Source: Polaromonas sp. JS666
GTDB lineage: Bacteria; Pseudomonadota; Gammaproteobacteria; Burkholderiales; Burkholderiaceae_C
Length of the DNA stretch: 64,000 nucleotides
Direction: 5' to 3'
NCBI RefSeq assembly: GCF_900103405.1
Contig: NZ_FNHX01000004.1
Coordinates: forward strand, 248,001 to 312,000
Shown here: positions 32,789 to 41,570 of the stretch, piece by piece
Layout: each line of letters starts with the position of its first letter
How positions within the stretch are numbered: the stretch's first letter is position 1
Translations under genes and position numbers: made by a program
The notes under the pieces: model-generated
Databases searched by the model: none
Told to the model about the DNA's origin: nothing
What the model saw: the letters and a program-made list of their open reading frames with translations, nothing else

Positions 32789-33436
32789 ATGTATAGCCGC
32801 CGCCCTCCTCCCGGGTTCGGAAAGCCGCCGGCCGCCAAGCCCCTGAAACGCCCGACGCAGGCGCGCGCGGTGTTCACCGTGCAGGCCATTTATGACGCCT
32901 TTGTTCGGATTTGGCGGCGGGACGGCTGGGACGGCGTGAGCACGCGCGCGGTGGCCCTGGAAACCGGCATCTCGGTCGGTACGCTGTACGACTATTTCCC
33001 CAACAAGGCCGCGCTGCTGTCGGGTTATGTGCGGCACTGCATGGAGCAGTTGCTGCGGGCGATTGAGGAACAGGCGGTCACGCCGCCCGGGCTCAGCGCC
33101 GAACAAAGATTGCGCACGCTGGTGCGCCTGGCCTGCGGCGCCGACACGCCCGAGCTGCCCTGGTTCGACGCCGGCATGCTGGCGCTGGAGGCCGGCATTG
33201 CCGAGGGCAAACACCACAGGCGCGTGCACGAGGAACTGCTGGCTGCCTGGACGCGGGTGTTTGACGCCTGCACCGACCTGCCGCAGCGGCCATCGGCCCA
33301 AGCCATCCAGGCCATGCATCTGTCCGTCTGGGGCGGGCGCCGCTACGGCCTGCTGATCGGTCTTGGCGACATCGAAAGCGCCGCATGGGCGCGGGAGATG
33401 GAACGGCTGTGCCTGGCGCTCGCCAAATCTGAATAA
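32789..33436 (+). CDS. TetR-family transcriptional regulator
   Basis: 215 aa. HTH at about residues 40-75 (G-W-D-G-V-S-T-R-A-V-A-L-E-T-G-I-S-V-G-T-L-Y-D-Y-F-P-N-K), followed by a helical ligand domain with a conserved-type W-G-G-R-R-Y-G-L. Shares a 37-base promoter region with the DUF2855-cupin operon, where TTGATC-N10-GACCAA (32768-32789) is a possible imperfect operator. Probably represses that operon. Confidence 0.9.
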   Translation: MYSRRPPPGFGKPPAAKPLKRPTQARAVFTVQAIYDAFVRIWRRDGWDGVSTRAVALETGISVGTLYDYFPNKAALLSGYVRHCMEQLLRAIEEQAVTPPGLSAEQRLRTLVRLACGADTPELPWFDAGMLALEAGIAEGKHHRRVHEELLAAWTRVFDACTDLPQRPSAQAIQAMHLSVWGGRRYGLLIGLGDIESAAWAREMERLCLALAKSE

Positions 33437-33439
33437 GGC

Positions 33440-34483
33440 TTATTTGTAGCGCTCACGCGCCAGCGCCGCACCCTGGGCCAGCGCCTGCAGTTTTTTGAGC
33501 GCCACTTCGCGGTCCATGGGCGCCAGGCCGCAGTTGGTGCAGGGCAGCAGGCGGTTCTTGGGCACATACTGCAGCGCCTTGCCTATGGTGTCGGCCACCT
33601 GCTCAGGCGTTTCGATCTCGTCGCTGGCCACGTCGATCACGCCAACCATCACGTCCTTGCCTTCGAGCAGCGCCATCAGGTGCGGCGGCACATGCGAGTG
33701 GTAGCACTCCAGGCTGACCTGCTGGATGCTGCTTTTGGCCAGCGCCGGGAACACGGTTTCGTACTGCCGCCATTCCTCGCCCAGCGAGGCCTTCCAGTCG
33801 GTGTTGGCCTTGATGCCGTAGCCGTAGCAGATGTGCACGGCCGTCGTGCAAGTCAGGCCCCGGGCCGCGACTTCCAGCGCCTTCACGCCCCAGTCGGCGG
33901 CGTCCTTCATATAGACATTGAAGGCCGGCTCGTCGAACTGGATGATGTCCACGCCGTCGGCCTGCAGCGCCAGCGCTTCCTGGTTCAGCAGCTCGGCAAA
34001 AGCCATGGCCATCTTGACCTTGTCGCCGTAAAACCGGTCGGCCACGGTGTCGACAATCGTCATGGGCCCGGGCAGGGTGAACTTGATCTTCTTGGCGGTG
34101 TGGGCGCGCAGCAGCCGCGCCTCGGCGGCATGCACCCGGCCCTTGAGCCTGAGCGCAGCCACCACCTGCGGCACCATGGCGTCGTAGCGGTTGTCGCGTA
34201 TGCCCATCTTGACCTTGTGCTCGAAGTCAATGCCTTCGACCTGCTCGAGGAAGCCGTGCACAAAATGCTGGCGCGACTGCTCGCCGTCGCCTATCACGTC
34301 CAGGCCCGCGTCTTCCTGCGCCTTGATCCAGAGCAGCGTGGCATCGGCCTTGGCCTGCTTGAGCTCCTCACCCTCGGCCTTCCATTGCGGCCAGAGTTTT
34401 TGGGTTTCGGAGAGCCAGGCGGGTTTGGGCAGGCTGCCGGCGATGGTGGCGCTGAAAAGCGGGCTTGCGGAGGGTATCGTCAT
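33440..34483 (-). CDS. short MetE-like methionine synthase, MesD-like
   Basis: 347 aa, only the catalytic half of cobalamin-independent methionine synthase. Starts S-A-T-I-A-G-S-L-P-K-P-A-W-L; has D-G-E-Q-S-R-Q-H-F, F-T-L-P-G-P-M-T-I, I-I-Q-F-D-E-P-A-F-N-V-Y and the zinc-ligand segments V-H-I-C-Y-G-Y-G and C-T-N-C-G-L-A-P-M. This wording matches the folate-independent MesD group, whose members usually neighbour a DUF1852 (MesX) gene; none is here. Instead a luciferase-like monooxygenase gene lies 48 bases upstream. Start 34483 chosen for its GAGGAA site; 34510 is an alternative. Confidence 0.85.
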   Translation of the reverse strand: MTIPSASPLFSATIAGSLPKPAWLSETQKLWPQWKAEGEELKQAKADATLLWIKAQEDAGLDVIGDGEQSRQHFVHGFLEQVEGIDFEHKVKMGIRDNRYDAMVPQVVAALRLKGRVHAAEARLLRAHTAKKIKFTLPGPMTIVDTVADRFYGDKVKMAMAFAELLNQEALALQADGVDIIQFDEPAFNVYMKDAADWGVKALEVAARGLTCTTAVHICYGYGIKANTDWKASLGEEWRQYETVFPALAKSSIQQVSLECYHSHVPPHLMALLEGKDVMVGVIDVASDEIETPEQVADTIGKALQYVPKNRLLPCTNCGLAPMDREVALKKLQALAQGAALARERYK

Positions 34484-34531
34484 GGGGGCTTGTTTCCTCG
34501 TCTCAATCATTTCTTGTTCATGGCCCGCGTT

Positions 34532-35530
34532 TTAGAAAAACTCGCGGGCCAGCAGTTCGTAGGAGCGGCGGCGGGCGGCCGGGTCGTGGGCCCAGGTGAT
34601 CACCACCAATTCCTCAACCTCCAGTGTATTAGCCAGGGCCCGCAGTTTGGCGGCGACCTGCGGGCCGCTGCCGACAAATGCATGGGCCCTGAGCTTGTCG
34701 GCCTCCAGCTGTTCGGTCGGCGCGTAGGGGCGCTGCGCCACCTCTTCGGGCGACGGCAGGGCCGCGAGCGCGCCGCGGTTGCGGTCTATCTTCCAGCGCT
34801 CCCGGCCCGAGAAATGGTGCCAGGCTTCAGCCTCGGTATCGGCCGCCAGCGCCCAGACGCAGAGCACGGCCTGCGGCGCGGGATGGCGCGGGCTGGGCCG
34901 GTAATTGGCACGGTAAAGCTCCAGCGCCTGCTCAGCCCCCTGGCCGTCGGTGATGAACCAAGCGAACGCATAAGGCAGGCCGTAATGCGCCGCCAGTTGC
35001 GCGCCGTAGTCAGAGCTGCCCAGCATCCACATCTCTGGCGTGCTCGGGCCCATGGGGTTGGCCGTCACGCCGCGGCCCGGGTGGCCTTCGGGCAGGTCGA
35101 CGCCGGCCAGCCAGGCCTGCAGCTCGCGCACCTGGATCGGAAAGTTGTCGGCCGACTGGCGCGGGTCGCTGCTGAGCAGCCGTGCCGTGCGCATGTCGGA
35201 GCCCGGCGCCCGGCCCACGCCCAGGTCTATGCGGCCCGGCGCGATGGCCTCGAGCACGCGAAACTGCTCGGCCACCTTGAGCGCCGCATAGTGCGGCAGC
35301 ATGACACCGGCGCTGCCCACGCGTATGCGGCTGGTGGTCGCAGCGATCGCGGCCATCAGCACTTCGGGCGCGGAGCCAACGATGGTCGGGTGGCTGTGGT
35401 GCTCGCTGACCCAGAAGCGGCGGTAGCCCAGCGCCTCGCAATGGCGGGCCAGGGTCAGGGTTTCACGGATGGAGGCGTCTTCCGTGCGGCCGGTGACGGC
35501 GACGGACTGGTCAAGGACGGACAAGTGCAT
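34532..35530 (-). CDS. luciferase-like (LLM class) flavin-dependent monooxygenase
   Basis: 332 aa TIM-barrel flavoprotein. N-terminal L-S-V-L-D-Q-S, Y-R-R-F-W-V-S-E-H-H (about 37-46), A-I-A-A-T-T-S-R-I-R-V-G-S-A-G-V-M-L-P-H-Y, R-I-D-L-G-V-G-R-A-P-G and the final V-E-E-L-V-V-I-T define the YhbW-like subgroup. Needs FMNH2 from a reductase not encoded here. Same strand and 48 bases before the MesD-like gene; the pair may act together, which is inference. Confidence 0.9.
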   Translation of the reverse strand: MHLSVLDQSVAVTGRTEDASIRETLTLARHCEALGYRRFWVSEHHSHPTIVGSAPEVLMAAIAATTSRIRVGSAGVMLPHYAALKVAEQFRVLEAIAPGRIDLGVGRAPGSDMRTARLLSSDPRQSADNFPIQVRELQAWLAGVDLPEGHPGRGVTANPMGPSTPEMWMLGSSDYGAQLAAHYGLPYAFAWFITDGQGAEQALELYRANYRPSPRHPAPQAVLCVWALAADTEAEAWHHFSGRERWKIDRNRGALAALPSPEEVAQRPYAPTEQLEADKLRAHAFVGSGPQVAAKLRALANTLEVEELVVITWAHDPAARRRSYELLAREFF

Positions 35531-35645
35531 GGTCGGGTGACTATAGCCAGACCGCTTAAATCCCGCTCGGCCAGGGTTACCGGCCGCCGCTCTGTTCCAA
35601 TAGAGGGTTCGTTCCCTGCCCAGACCCGATAAAGAAGCAAACCCT

Positions 35646-36203
35646 ATGGCACTCAAAGCCACTATTTACAAAGCCCAATTGGCCCTGTCCGACATGGACC
35701 GCAATATCTACGCCGACCACAGCGTGACGATCGCGCGCCATCCGTCGGAGGCCGACGAGCGCATGATGATCCGCCTGCTGGCCTTCGCGCTCAATGTGCC
35801 GGCCGACGACAAGAAGGGCAAGCTCGAATTCGCCAAGGACTTGTGGGACGTGGACGAGGCCGCGCTCTGGCACAAGGACTACACCGAACAGATCCTGCAT
35901 TGGATAGACGTGGGCCAGCCCGACGACAAGCGCTTGATGAAGGCCGCGGGCCGGGCTGAACGCATTAGCGTCTACAGCTTCGCGAGCAGCACGCCGGTCT
36001 GGTGGAAGAACATCGAAACCAAACTCACGCGCGCCGCTAACCTGGTGGTCTGGCAAATCGACGCGGCCGAGAGCCAGGCGCTGGCCAAACTCGCCGAGCG
36101 CAGCATGCAGCTGCAGGTGACGGTGCAGGACGGCACGGTCTGGATGAGCACGGCGCTGGGCTCGGTGGAAATCACGCCGCGGCGGTTGACGGCCGGCGAA
36201 TAA
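35646..36203 (+). CDS. yaeQ: YaeQ family protein
   Basis: 185 aa, a single YaeQ domain (PD-(D/E)XK-related fold). Family stretches: A-T-I-Y-K-A-Q-L-x-L-S-D-M-D-R (5-19), H-P-S-E-A-D-E-R-M-M-I-R-L-L-A-F-A-L, L-W-D-V-D-E-A-A-L-W, W-I-D-V-G-Q-P-D-D-K-R-L-M-K-A-A. Function uncertain, linked by others to transcription antitermination in E. coli. Divergent from the monooxygenase gene. Confidence 0.93.
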   Translation: MALKATIYKAQLALSDMDRNIYADHSVTIARHPSEADERMMIRLLAFALNVPADDKKGKLEFAKDLWDVDEAALWHKDYTEQILHWIDVGQPDDKRLMKAAGRAERISVYSFASSTPVWWKNIETKLTRAANLVVWQIDAAESQALAKLAERSMQLQVTVQDGTVWMSTALGSVEITPRRLTAGE

Positions 36204-36215
36204 AAACCAGGCCGC

Positions 36216-37115
36216 CTAGGAGGCCTCGGCCTTCGCATCCTGGTGCTGGTATGGCGGCAGCCTGGCACCGCAGTGAAAACAGAAATCCGCCTCGGGCAAG
36301 TGGCCTTCGGTCAGGCATTCGTGGCAGCTGCGTGTGGTCGGCAAGGCCAGGTGCTGCAGGCGCCGCTCGGCCGCCATCTCGGCCGTGACGATGCCGGTGG
36401 GCACGGCCAGGATACCCCAGCCCAGCAGCATCATGAAAGACGAGATCAGCCGGCCCAGGTCGGTCTTGGGTGTGATGTCGCCGAAGCCCACGGTGGTGAC
36501 GGTGCTGATGGCCCAATAGACCGAGGTTGGGATGCTGGTAAAGCCGTTGGACGGCCCTTCGACCACATACATCACCGTGCCCATGACCAGCACCATCATC
36601 ACCACGGCCGAGAGGAACACCAGGATCTTGCGCCCGCTGGCGGCCAGCGCCCGGCCCAGCGACTGGTATTCGGCCACATAGGCCGCGAGCTTGAAGATGC
36701 GGAACACGCGCAGCAGCCGCAGCACCCGCACGTCGATAAGGGCGTGCAGCTCGGGAAAGAACAGCGCCAGATAGGTCGGCAGTACCGCGACCAGGTCGAT
36801 GATGCCGAAAAAGCTGGTCGCGTATTGCAGCGGCTTGCGCACGCAGGCCAGGCGCGCGAGGTACTCGGCGGTGAACAACAGCGTGAAAATCCATTCGACC
36901 ACCGAGAACAGCTTGCCGTGCGCGACATGCACGGACTGCACACTGTCGGCCATCACCACCGCGATGCTGACCAGGATGAGGGCGATCAGCGCCTTGTCGA
37001 ACAGCCGGCCCGCGCGCGTGTCGGCCTCAAAAATGATGGTGTAAAGCCGCAGCCGCCAGCCGGCCAGCGGCTTGCCGCCAAAGTCCTCTAGCGTGGGCGG
37101 GGTGGGTTTGGCCAT
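36216..37115 (-). CDS. voltage-gated potassium channel with C-terminal zinc ribbon
   Basis: 299 aa. Six membrane segments; S4 carries Arg130, Arg133, Arg136 and Arg139 at every third position; pore signature T-T-V-G-F-G-D at 197-203. The cytoplasmic tail has C-H-E-C (254-257) and C-F-H-C (269-272), a four-Cys zinc ribbon. Start 37115 picks M-A-K-P-T-P-P; longer frame is the shadow of the racemase gene. Thirteen bases behind the enolase-superfamily gene, so possibly co-transcribed though functionally unrelated. Confidence 0.92.
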   Translation of the reverse strand: MAKPTPPTLEDFGGKPLAGWRLRLYTIIFEADTRAGRLFDKALIALILVSIAVVMADSVQSVHVAHGKLFSVVEWIFTLLFTAEYLARLACVRKPLQYATSFFGIIDLVAVLPTYLALFFPELHALIDVRVLRLLRVFRIFKLAAYVAEYQSLGRALAASGRKILVFLSAVVMMVLVMGTVMYVVEGPSNGFTSIPTSVYWAISTVTTVGFGDITPKTDLGRLISSFMMLLGWGILAVPTGIVTAEMAAERRLQHLALPTTRSCHECLTEGHLPEADFCFHCGARLPPYQHQDAKAEAS

Positions 37116-37128
37116 GGCTGGGCGGCGC

Positions 37129-38241
37129 TCAGGCCGTGGCCTGGCGGTAGCGGGCCCAGGCAGCCGGCGTCGGCGTGGTGCTGGCGCCCGGCTGCTGCGG
37201 CAGGCTGAAGTGGCCGTCCACCACCTGGGCCGGCTCGAGGAAACAGTCCTTGATCCAGGGGATGTATTCCAGCACCGCGCAGGCCGGGTGCGCGTGGTTG
37301 AGGTGCACATGGACCTGGCTCATATCGCCCGCATGCGGCGCCACCGGCAGCCGGAAGGAATGCGCGGTGTCGCAGACGCGCAGCACCTCGGTGATGCCAC
37401 CCATGCGCGTCACGTCGGGCTGCACCCAGTGGATGGCTTCCTGGTGGAAAAATTCGGCGAAGGCGTCGTGGGTGTAGAGCTGCTCGCCCAGCGCGACCGG
37501 AATGCGGGTGCCGCGCGCGAGCTGCGCGTGGCCCTTGACGTCGTCGTACCAGAGCGGCTCTTCAATCCAGTACAGGTCGAAAGCCTCGGCAGCGCGGCAA
37601 AAGCGCTGGCAGGTGGGCAAATCCCATTTGCCGTTGCCGTCGGTGGCCATGGAGATGGACGGGCCTATGGCACGGCGCACGGCTTCCAGGCGTTTGAGGT
37701 CACGGTCCACGCTGGAGCCTATCTTGACCTTGATGCCGGTAAAGCCTTCATCCACCGCGCGCCTCGCGCCGGCCACCAGTTGCTCGTCGGGGATGCTGAG
37801 CCAGCCTATGTCGGTGTTGTAGGCGCGCACCTTGTCGCGCACCTGGCCGCCCAGCAGCTTCCACAGCGGCACGCCCGCAGCTTTCGCCTTGAGGTCCCAC
37901 AGCGCGATGTCAATCGCCGCCTGCGACAGCGTGGTGATGCCGGCGCGCCCTACCCACTGCAGGGCCGGGTTGCGCGCGAGCTTGAGCCATAGCCGGTTGG
38001 TATCCAGCGCATCCTCGCCGATCAGCAGCGGCGCATGGCAGGTCTCTATGCAGCGCGTGATCAGCTGGTCGCTGGGCAAATGCGCATGGGTGCCGGTGAA
38101 ACCGTAACCGCTCAGGCCGGTGTCGGTGTCTATCTGGGCGCCCACCACACCCCAGTGCGAGATGGTGTGTGTGCTGTCGGCGATCTGGGAGCCCGTCACG
38201 GGCACATGCAGGATGAAGGGCTTGACCGAGGTGATTTTCAA
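37129..38241 (-). CDS. mandelate racemase/enolase-superfamily dehydratase
   Basis: 370 aa. Catalytic bases Lys163 (K-V-K at 161-163) and His293 (A-P-H-A-G); metal ligands Asp191 (D-G-N-G-K-W), Glu218 (I-E-E-P) and Glu243 (G-E-Q). This set matches acid-sugar dehydratases of the mandelate-racemase subgroup. No signal peptide. Next to an acyl-CoA ligase and a Bug receptor, consistent with uptake and breakdown of a sugar acid or hydroxy-acid; the exact substrate cannot be told. Confidence 0.9.
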   Translation of the reverse strand: MKITSVKPFILHVPVTGSQIADSTHTISHWGVVGAQIDTDTGLSGYGFTGTHAHLPSDQLITRCIETCHAPLLIGEDALDTNRLWLKLARNPALQWVGRAGITTLSQAAIDIALWDLKAKAAGVPLWKLLGGQVRDKVRAYNTDIGWLSIPDEQLVAGARRAVDEGFTGIKVKIGSSVDRDLKRLEAVRRAIGPSISMATDGNGKWDLPTCQRFCRAAEAFDLYWIEEPLWYDDVKGHAQLARGTRIPVALGEQLYTHDAFAEFFHQEAIHWVQPDVTRMGGITEVLRVCDTAHSFRLPVAPHAGDMSQVHVHLNHAHPACAVLEYIPWIKDCFLEPAQVVDGHFSLPQQPGASTTPTPAAWARYRQATA

Positions 38242-38280
38242 ACAGGCTCTCCAGAAAACAGGGCGCGGCGCCCTGGAGGT

Positions 38281-40041
38281 TCACGGCCCGCGCTGCTCGG
38301 CTTCCTGCAGCGCGCGCCACATGACCTTGCCCGAGCCACTCTTGGGCAGCGCGTCGACAAACTGCACCACACGCGGGTATTTGTAAGCCGCCATGTTATC
38401 CCGGCACCAGCTGATGATGTCTTCCTCGTTGGTATTGCCCTTGGCGGCGGGTCTCAGCACCACCACGGCTTTCACGGTTTCGCCGCGGTAGGCGTCGCGG
38501 GTCGAGATGATGCAGGCCTCCTGGATGGCCGGGTGCTTGAACATCAAGGCCTCCACCTCGGCCGGCCAGACCTTGAAGCCCGAGGCGTTGATCATGCGCT
38601 TAAGCCTGTCGGTGATGAAGAAATAGCCCTGCTCGTCCATGCGGCCCAGGTCGCCCGAGCGGAAAAAGCGCTTGCCGTCGAGTTCGATAAAGGCCTGCTC
38701 CGTTGCATCCGGTCGCTTCCAGTAGCCCTGGAACACCTGCGGCCCGCTCATGATGATTTCGCCCTGCTCGCCCTGCGGCACCTCCTTGAGCGTGAGCGGG
38801 TCTATCACGCGCGCGTCGCAGCTCATGAAGGGCACGCCCAGGCATTGCTGCTTGGTAGCGTCATAGGGATTGCTGTGCGAGGGCGCGGCGGTTTCCGTGA
38901 GGCCGTAGCCTTCGGCAAAGCGCAGGCCGTATTGCTCCCACAGGCGCTGCGCCACGGCCTGCGGCATGGCCGCTCCGCCACCGCCGATGTAGACAAGACT
39001 GGTCAGGTCGAAGGCAGCGAAGTTGGGGCTGGCGAGCAGGTCAATCACCATGGTGGGGATGTTGGTCCAGTGCGTCACGCGCCAGCGCGAGATCAGCCGC
39101 CCGGCCAGCTCGCGGTCCCAGCGCGGCATGATGACCATGGTCGCGCTGCCGTAAATGGACGCGTGCATCACCGACACCATGCCGGTAATGTGGAACATAG
39201 GCACCACGGACAAAGTCACGTTTTCAAAAGTGCTGCCACCCCACAAACAGCTGGCCACCGCGTTGTGCATGATGCTGGCGTGCGTATGCATGCAGCCCTT
39301 GGGCAGGCCGGTGGTGCCGCTGGTATAGGGCAGCACGGCCAGGTCTTGCGGCGTGGCGGTGTGCGGCGGCAGCTCGCCGGCCTCCAGCGCCCTGCCCGAC
39401 GTGGCGTCGGCCCAGTCCATCACGCTGCCGCCTGCTAGCGCCGGCAGCGCGTGTCGCGTGCCCAGCCATTCGTGCCAGGCCGGCGGCATGGCCGCGTCGC
39501 CCTCGCCTTCCCCGGCCAGGTCGAAAGCATCGCTGTAATGGGTGACCACCATGTGCGACAGCCGCTCGCCGGGTGCCAGCTGTGCATTGGCCTTGGCCAG
39601 CTCGGCCGCGAGATCGGCAGCCGTGATGGCGACTTTCACGTCGGGGTCGATGATGTAGTGCTTGAGCTCCTCGGCCCGGTTCATGGGATTGACTGGCACC
39701 ACCACCGCGTTGGCGCGCAGGATGGCAAAGTGCGCAACCACCCACTGCGGGCAGTTCTGCATATTGAGCAGCACGCGGTCGCCGCTGCGCACGCCCAGGC
39801 TGTGCAGCGTGGCGGCCAGGCGCTCGGCCTGGCGCATGACTTCGGCGTAGCTGAGCACGCGGTTGAAGAACACCAGCGCGGGTTTGTCGGGGAAACGCAG
39901 CGCGCTGACCGCGAGGTTGTGCCACAGCGAGGTGGCCGGCGGCGTGATGCTGTGCGGCAGGCGCTTGGGCCAGACCTGGTGGTGCAAGGTATGCGAGGTC
40001 GCGGCGGGGACGGCCTGGCCGGTATCGGATTCAAGGGACAA
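38281..40041 (-). CDS. AMP-forming acyl-CoA ligase (FadD-like)
   Basis: 586 aa. ATP-binding signature T-S-G-T-T-G-L-P-K-G near residue 225, G-Y-G-L-T-E-T near 375, F-R-S-G-D-L-G-R-M-D-E-Q-G-Y-F near 465, and C-terminal Lys in P-K-S-G-S-G-K-V-M-W-R near 570. Size and G-x-x-x-x-E-x pattern fit medium/long-chain or aromatic acyl-CoA synthetases. First gene of the minus-strand run with the dehydratase (39-base gap). Divergent from the Bug receptor. Confidence 0.93.
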   Translation of the reverse strand: MSLESDTGQAVPAATSHTLHHQVWPKRLPHSITPPATSLWHNLAVSALRFPDKPALVFFNRVLSYAEVMRQAERLAATLHSLGVRSGDRVLLNMQNCPQWVVAHFAILRANAVVVPVNPMNRAEELKHYIIDPDVKVAITAADLAAELAKANAQLAPGERLSHMVVTHYSDAFDLAGEGEGDAAMPPAWHEWLGTRHALPALAGGSVMDWADATSGRALEAGELPPHTATPQDLAVLPYTSGTTGLPKGCMHTHASIMHNAVASCLWGGSTFENVTLSVVPMFHITGMVSVMHASIYGSATMVIMPRWDRELAGRLISRWRVTHWTNIPTMVIDLLASPNFAAFDLTSLVYIGGGGAAMPQAVAQRLWEQYGLRFAEGYGLTETAAPSHSNPYDATKQQCLGVPFMSCDARVIDPLTLKEVPQGEQGEIIMSGPQVFQGYWKRPDATEQAFIELDGKRFFRSGDLGRMDEQGYFFITDRLKRMINASGFKVWPAEVEALMFKHPAIQEACIISTRDAYRGETVKAVVVLRPAAKGNTNEEDIISWCRDNMAAYKYPRVVQFVDALPKSGSGKVMWRALQEAEQRGP

Positions 40042-40221
40042 GAAAGGCTCCAGGCAAGTGCTGACTTGGGGGCTTCAGCCTACCCCGAGTCCGCGGCGCC
40101 CACATCCGGGAAGCTCCCGATAAAACACTGTCACTTGAGCGACCGCTGCTCACTATGATCAAACAGGACCGCGCGACCCAGGCGTCGCTTACACGCGGAA
40201 ACAAGCACAACAGGAGACTTC

Positions 40222-41202
40222 ATGAATCGCATACTCGCCTTGCCCCGCAAAGCGCTCACGCTGCTGGCCGTCGCCGCAATGGCTTCCTCCGCCGCCATGG
40301 CGGCATTTCCCGACAAGCCCATACGCGTCGTCATAGGCTTTCCGGCCGGCGGCCCGCTGGACCAGCATGCACGCCTGCTGACAGAACGCCTGCAAGCGGT
40401 GCTGGGCCAGCCCATCGTGATCGACTACAAGTCGGGCGCCGGCGGCACCGTGGGTGCGCAGGACGTCATGAAGGCCCCGCCCGACGGTTACACCCTGATG
40501 CTGGCCAACACCGGCGTGATGGTGATCAACCCGGCCCTGTACAGCAAGCTGCCTTACAGCACGCTCAAAGACTTCACGCCGATCGCGCGCACCGCCATGC
40601 AGCCGCTGGCCCTGCTGGTCAACCCCAAACTGCCGGTGAACAACCTGCAGGAGTTTGTCGCCTACACCAAGGCCAGGCCCGGCCAGGTCAACTACGGCTC
40701 GGCCGGCAACGGCGGCATCAGCCACCTCGTACCCGAGATGTTCAAGAACGCCACCGGGCTGTTCATGGTTCACATTCCCTATCGCGGCAGCGCGCCGGCC
40801 TTTACCGACCTGATGGCCGGCCAGGTGCAGTTCATGGGCGAATCCATTCCGCAAGCCGCCAACTACCACAAGCAGGGCAAGGTGCGCGCCCTGGCCGTGA
40901 CCAGCAGGGAGCGCAACCCGGCCCTGCCGGACATCCCGACGGTCATCGAATCGGGCATCAAAGGTTTTGAAGTGGTCGGGTTTTATGGCTTCCTCGCGCC
41001 GGCCGGCCTGCCCAAGGACGTGACCGCCAAACTGAGCGACGCCTTCAAGCAGGTCATGAACAACCCGGACATCCGTAACCGCATGGTGACCCAAGGCGCC
41101 GACCCGGCCTTTATGGGCAGCGAGGAATTCACGCAATTCCTGGCCGCTGAAATGCCGCGCTGGGCCCAGGCCGTCAAGGCTTCCGGCGCCAAGCTCGACT
41201 AA
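40222..41202 (+). CDS. Bug-family periplasmic solute receptor (TctC type)
   Basis: 326 aa with a signal peptide ending A-M-A-A. Mature part begins F-P-D-K-P-I-R-V-V-I-G-F-P-A-G-G-P-L-D; the A-P-P-D-G-Y-T-L-M segment, Y-G-S-A-G-N-G-G and G-F-Y-G-F-L-A-P-A-G-L-P are Bug hallmarks. Divergent from the ligase-dehydratase run (180 bases), whose substrate it probably binds. No membrane partner genes nearby. Confidence 0.92.
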   Translation: MNRILALPRKALTLLAVAAMASSAAMAAFPDKPIRVVIGFPAGGPLDQHARLLTERLQAVLGQPIVIDYKSGAGGTVGAQDVMKAPPDGYTLMLANTGVMVINPALYSKLPYSTLKDFTPIARTAMQPLALLVNPKLPVNNLQEFVAYTKARPGQVNYGSAGNGGISHLVPEMFKNATGLFMVHIPYRGSAPAFTDLMAGQVQFMGESIPQAANYHKQGKVRALAVTSRERNPALPDIPTVIESGIKGFEVVGFYGFLAPAGLPKDVTAKLSDAFKQVMNNPDIRNRMVTQGADPAFMGSEEFTQFLAAEMPRWAQAVKASGAKLD

Positions 41203-41260
41203 GGGCCCGCTGGGACAATCCCCTTTCTGGTGCGGCCGGCTGCCCAAAAAGCCGCATGCC

Positions 41261-41288
41261 GGTGCACAAGCACGCCAGACGGGTGCAC
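41261..41288 (+). promoter_or_regulatory. GGTGCAC direct repeats 21 bp apart
   Basis: Two copies of GGTGCACA, 21 bp (two helical turns) apart, about 230-250 bases upstream of the sigma-54 start. The first copy also forms GTGC-ACAA-GCAC. NtrC sites share the GCAC/GTGC core, so these are candidate enhancer half-sites. Confidence 0.4.
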
Positions 41289-41293
41289 ATATC

Positions 41294-41304
41294 TTGTATA
41301 CCAA
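41294..41304. promoter_or_regulatory. imperfect GntR/FCD operator TTGTATACCAA
   Basis: Same core as the perfect TTGTATACAA at 42422 with one extra C; likely bound by the regulator encoded at 42461. Confidence 0.5.
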
Positions 41305-41485
41305 ATAGTGACAAATTCAACGAAATCACGCCGGAAAAGGGGAAATGCCGGATCCAAAAAATAAGAAGAAGGTATAGGCTGACAAGGTCAACGGTTCAGG
41401 CCGGATACGCCCATCAGGAAACCGTGCAGGCTCGCCAGCCCTTCTTTTTGCGCCGGAAACTGGACTCCCATTTTTCGGCCGAAGA

Positions 41486-41502
41486 TTGGCACAAGACTTG
41501 CA
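41486..41502 (+). promoter_or_regulatory. sigma-54 promoter
   Basis: TTGGCACAAGACTTGCA has the -24 GG and -12 GC exactly ten bases apart and matches the TGGCAC-N5-TTGCA consensus almost fully. It lies about 70 bases before the first binding-protein start. Implies control by RpoN and an NtrC-type activator, probably nitrogen supply. Confidence 0.75.
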
Positions 41503-41570
41503 CGCAAGATTCCGGATTCAGGTCGCATCGGCGCAAATCGGTATGACTTTTTCAACCCACGGAGCGTGCC

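Larger units (their letters stand above)
41203..41570. other. gene-free regulatory region before amino-acid ABC genes
   Basis: 368 bases without a plausible gene. It holds paired GGTGCAC repeats (41261-41267, 41282-41288), a TTGTATACCAA operator-like site (41294-41304) and a sigma-54 promoter (41486-41502), all upstream of the first binding-protein gene. Confidence 0.7.
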
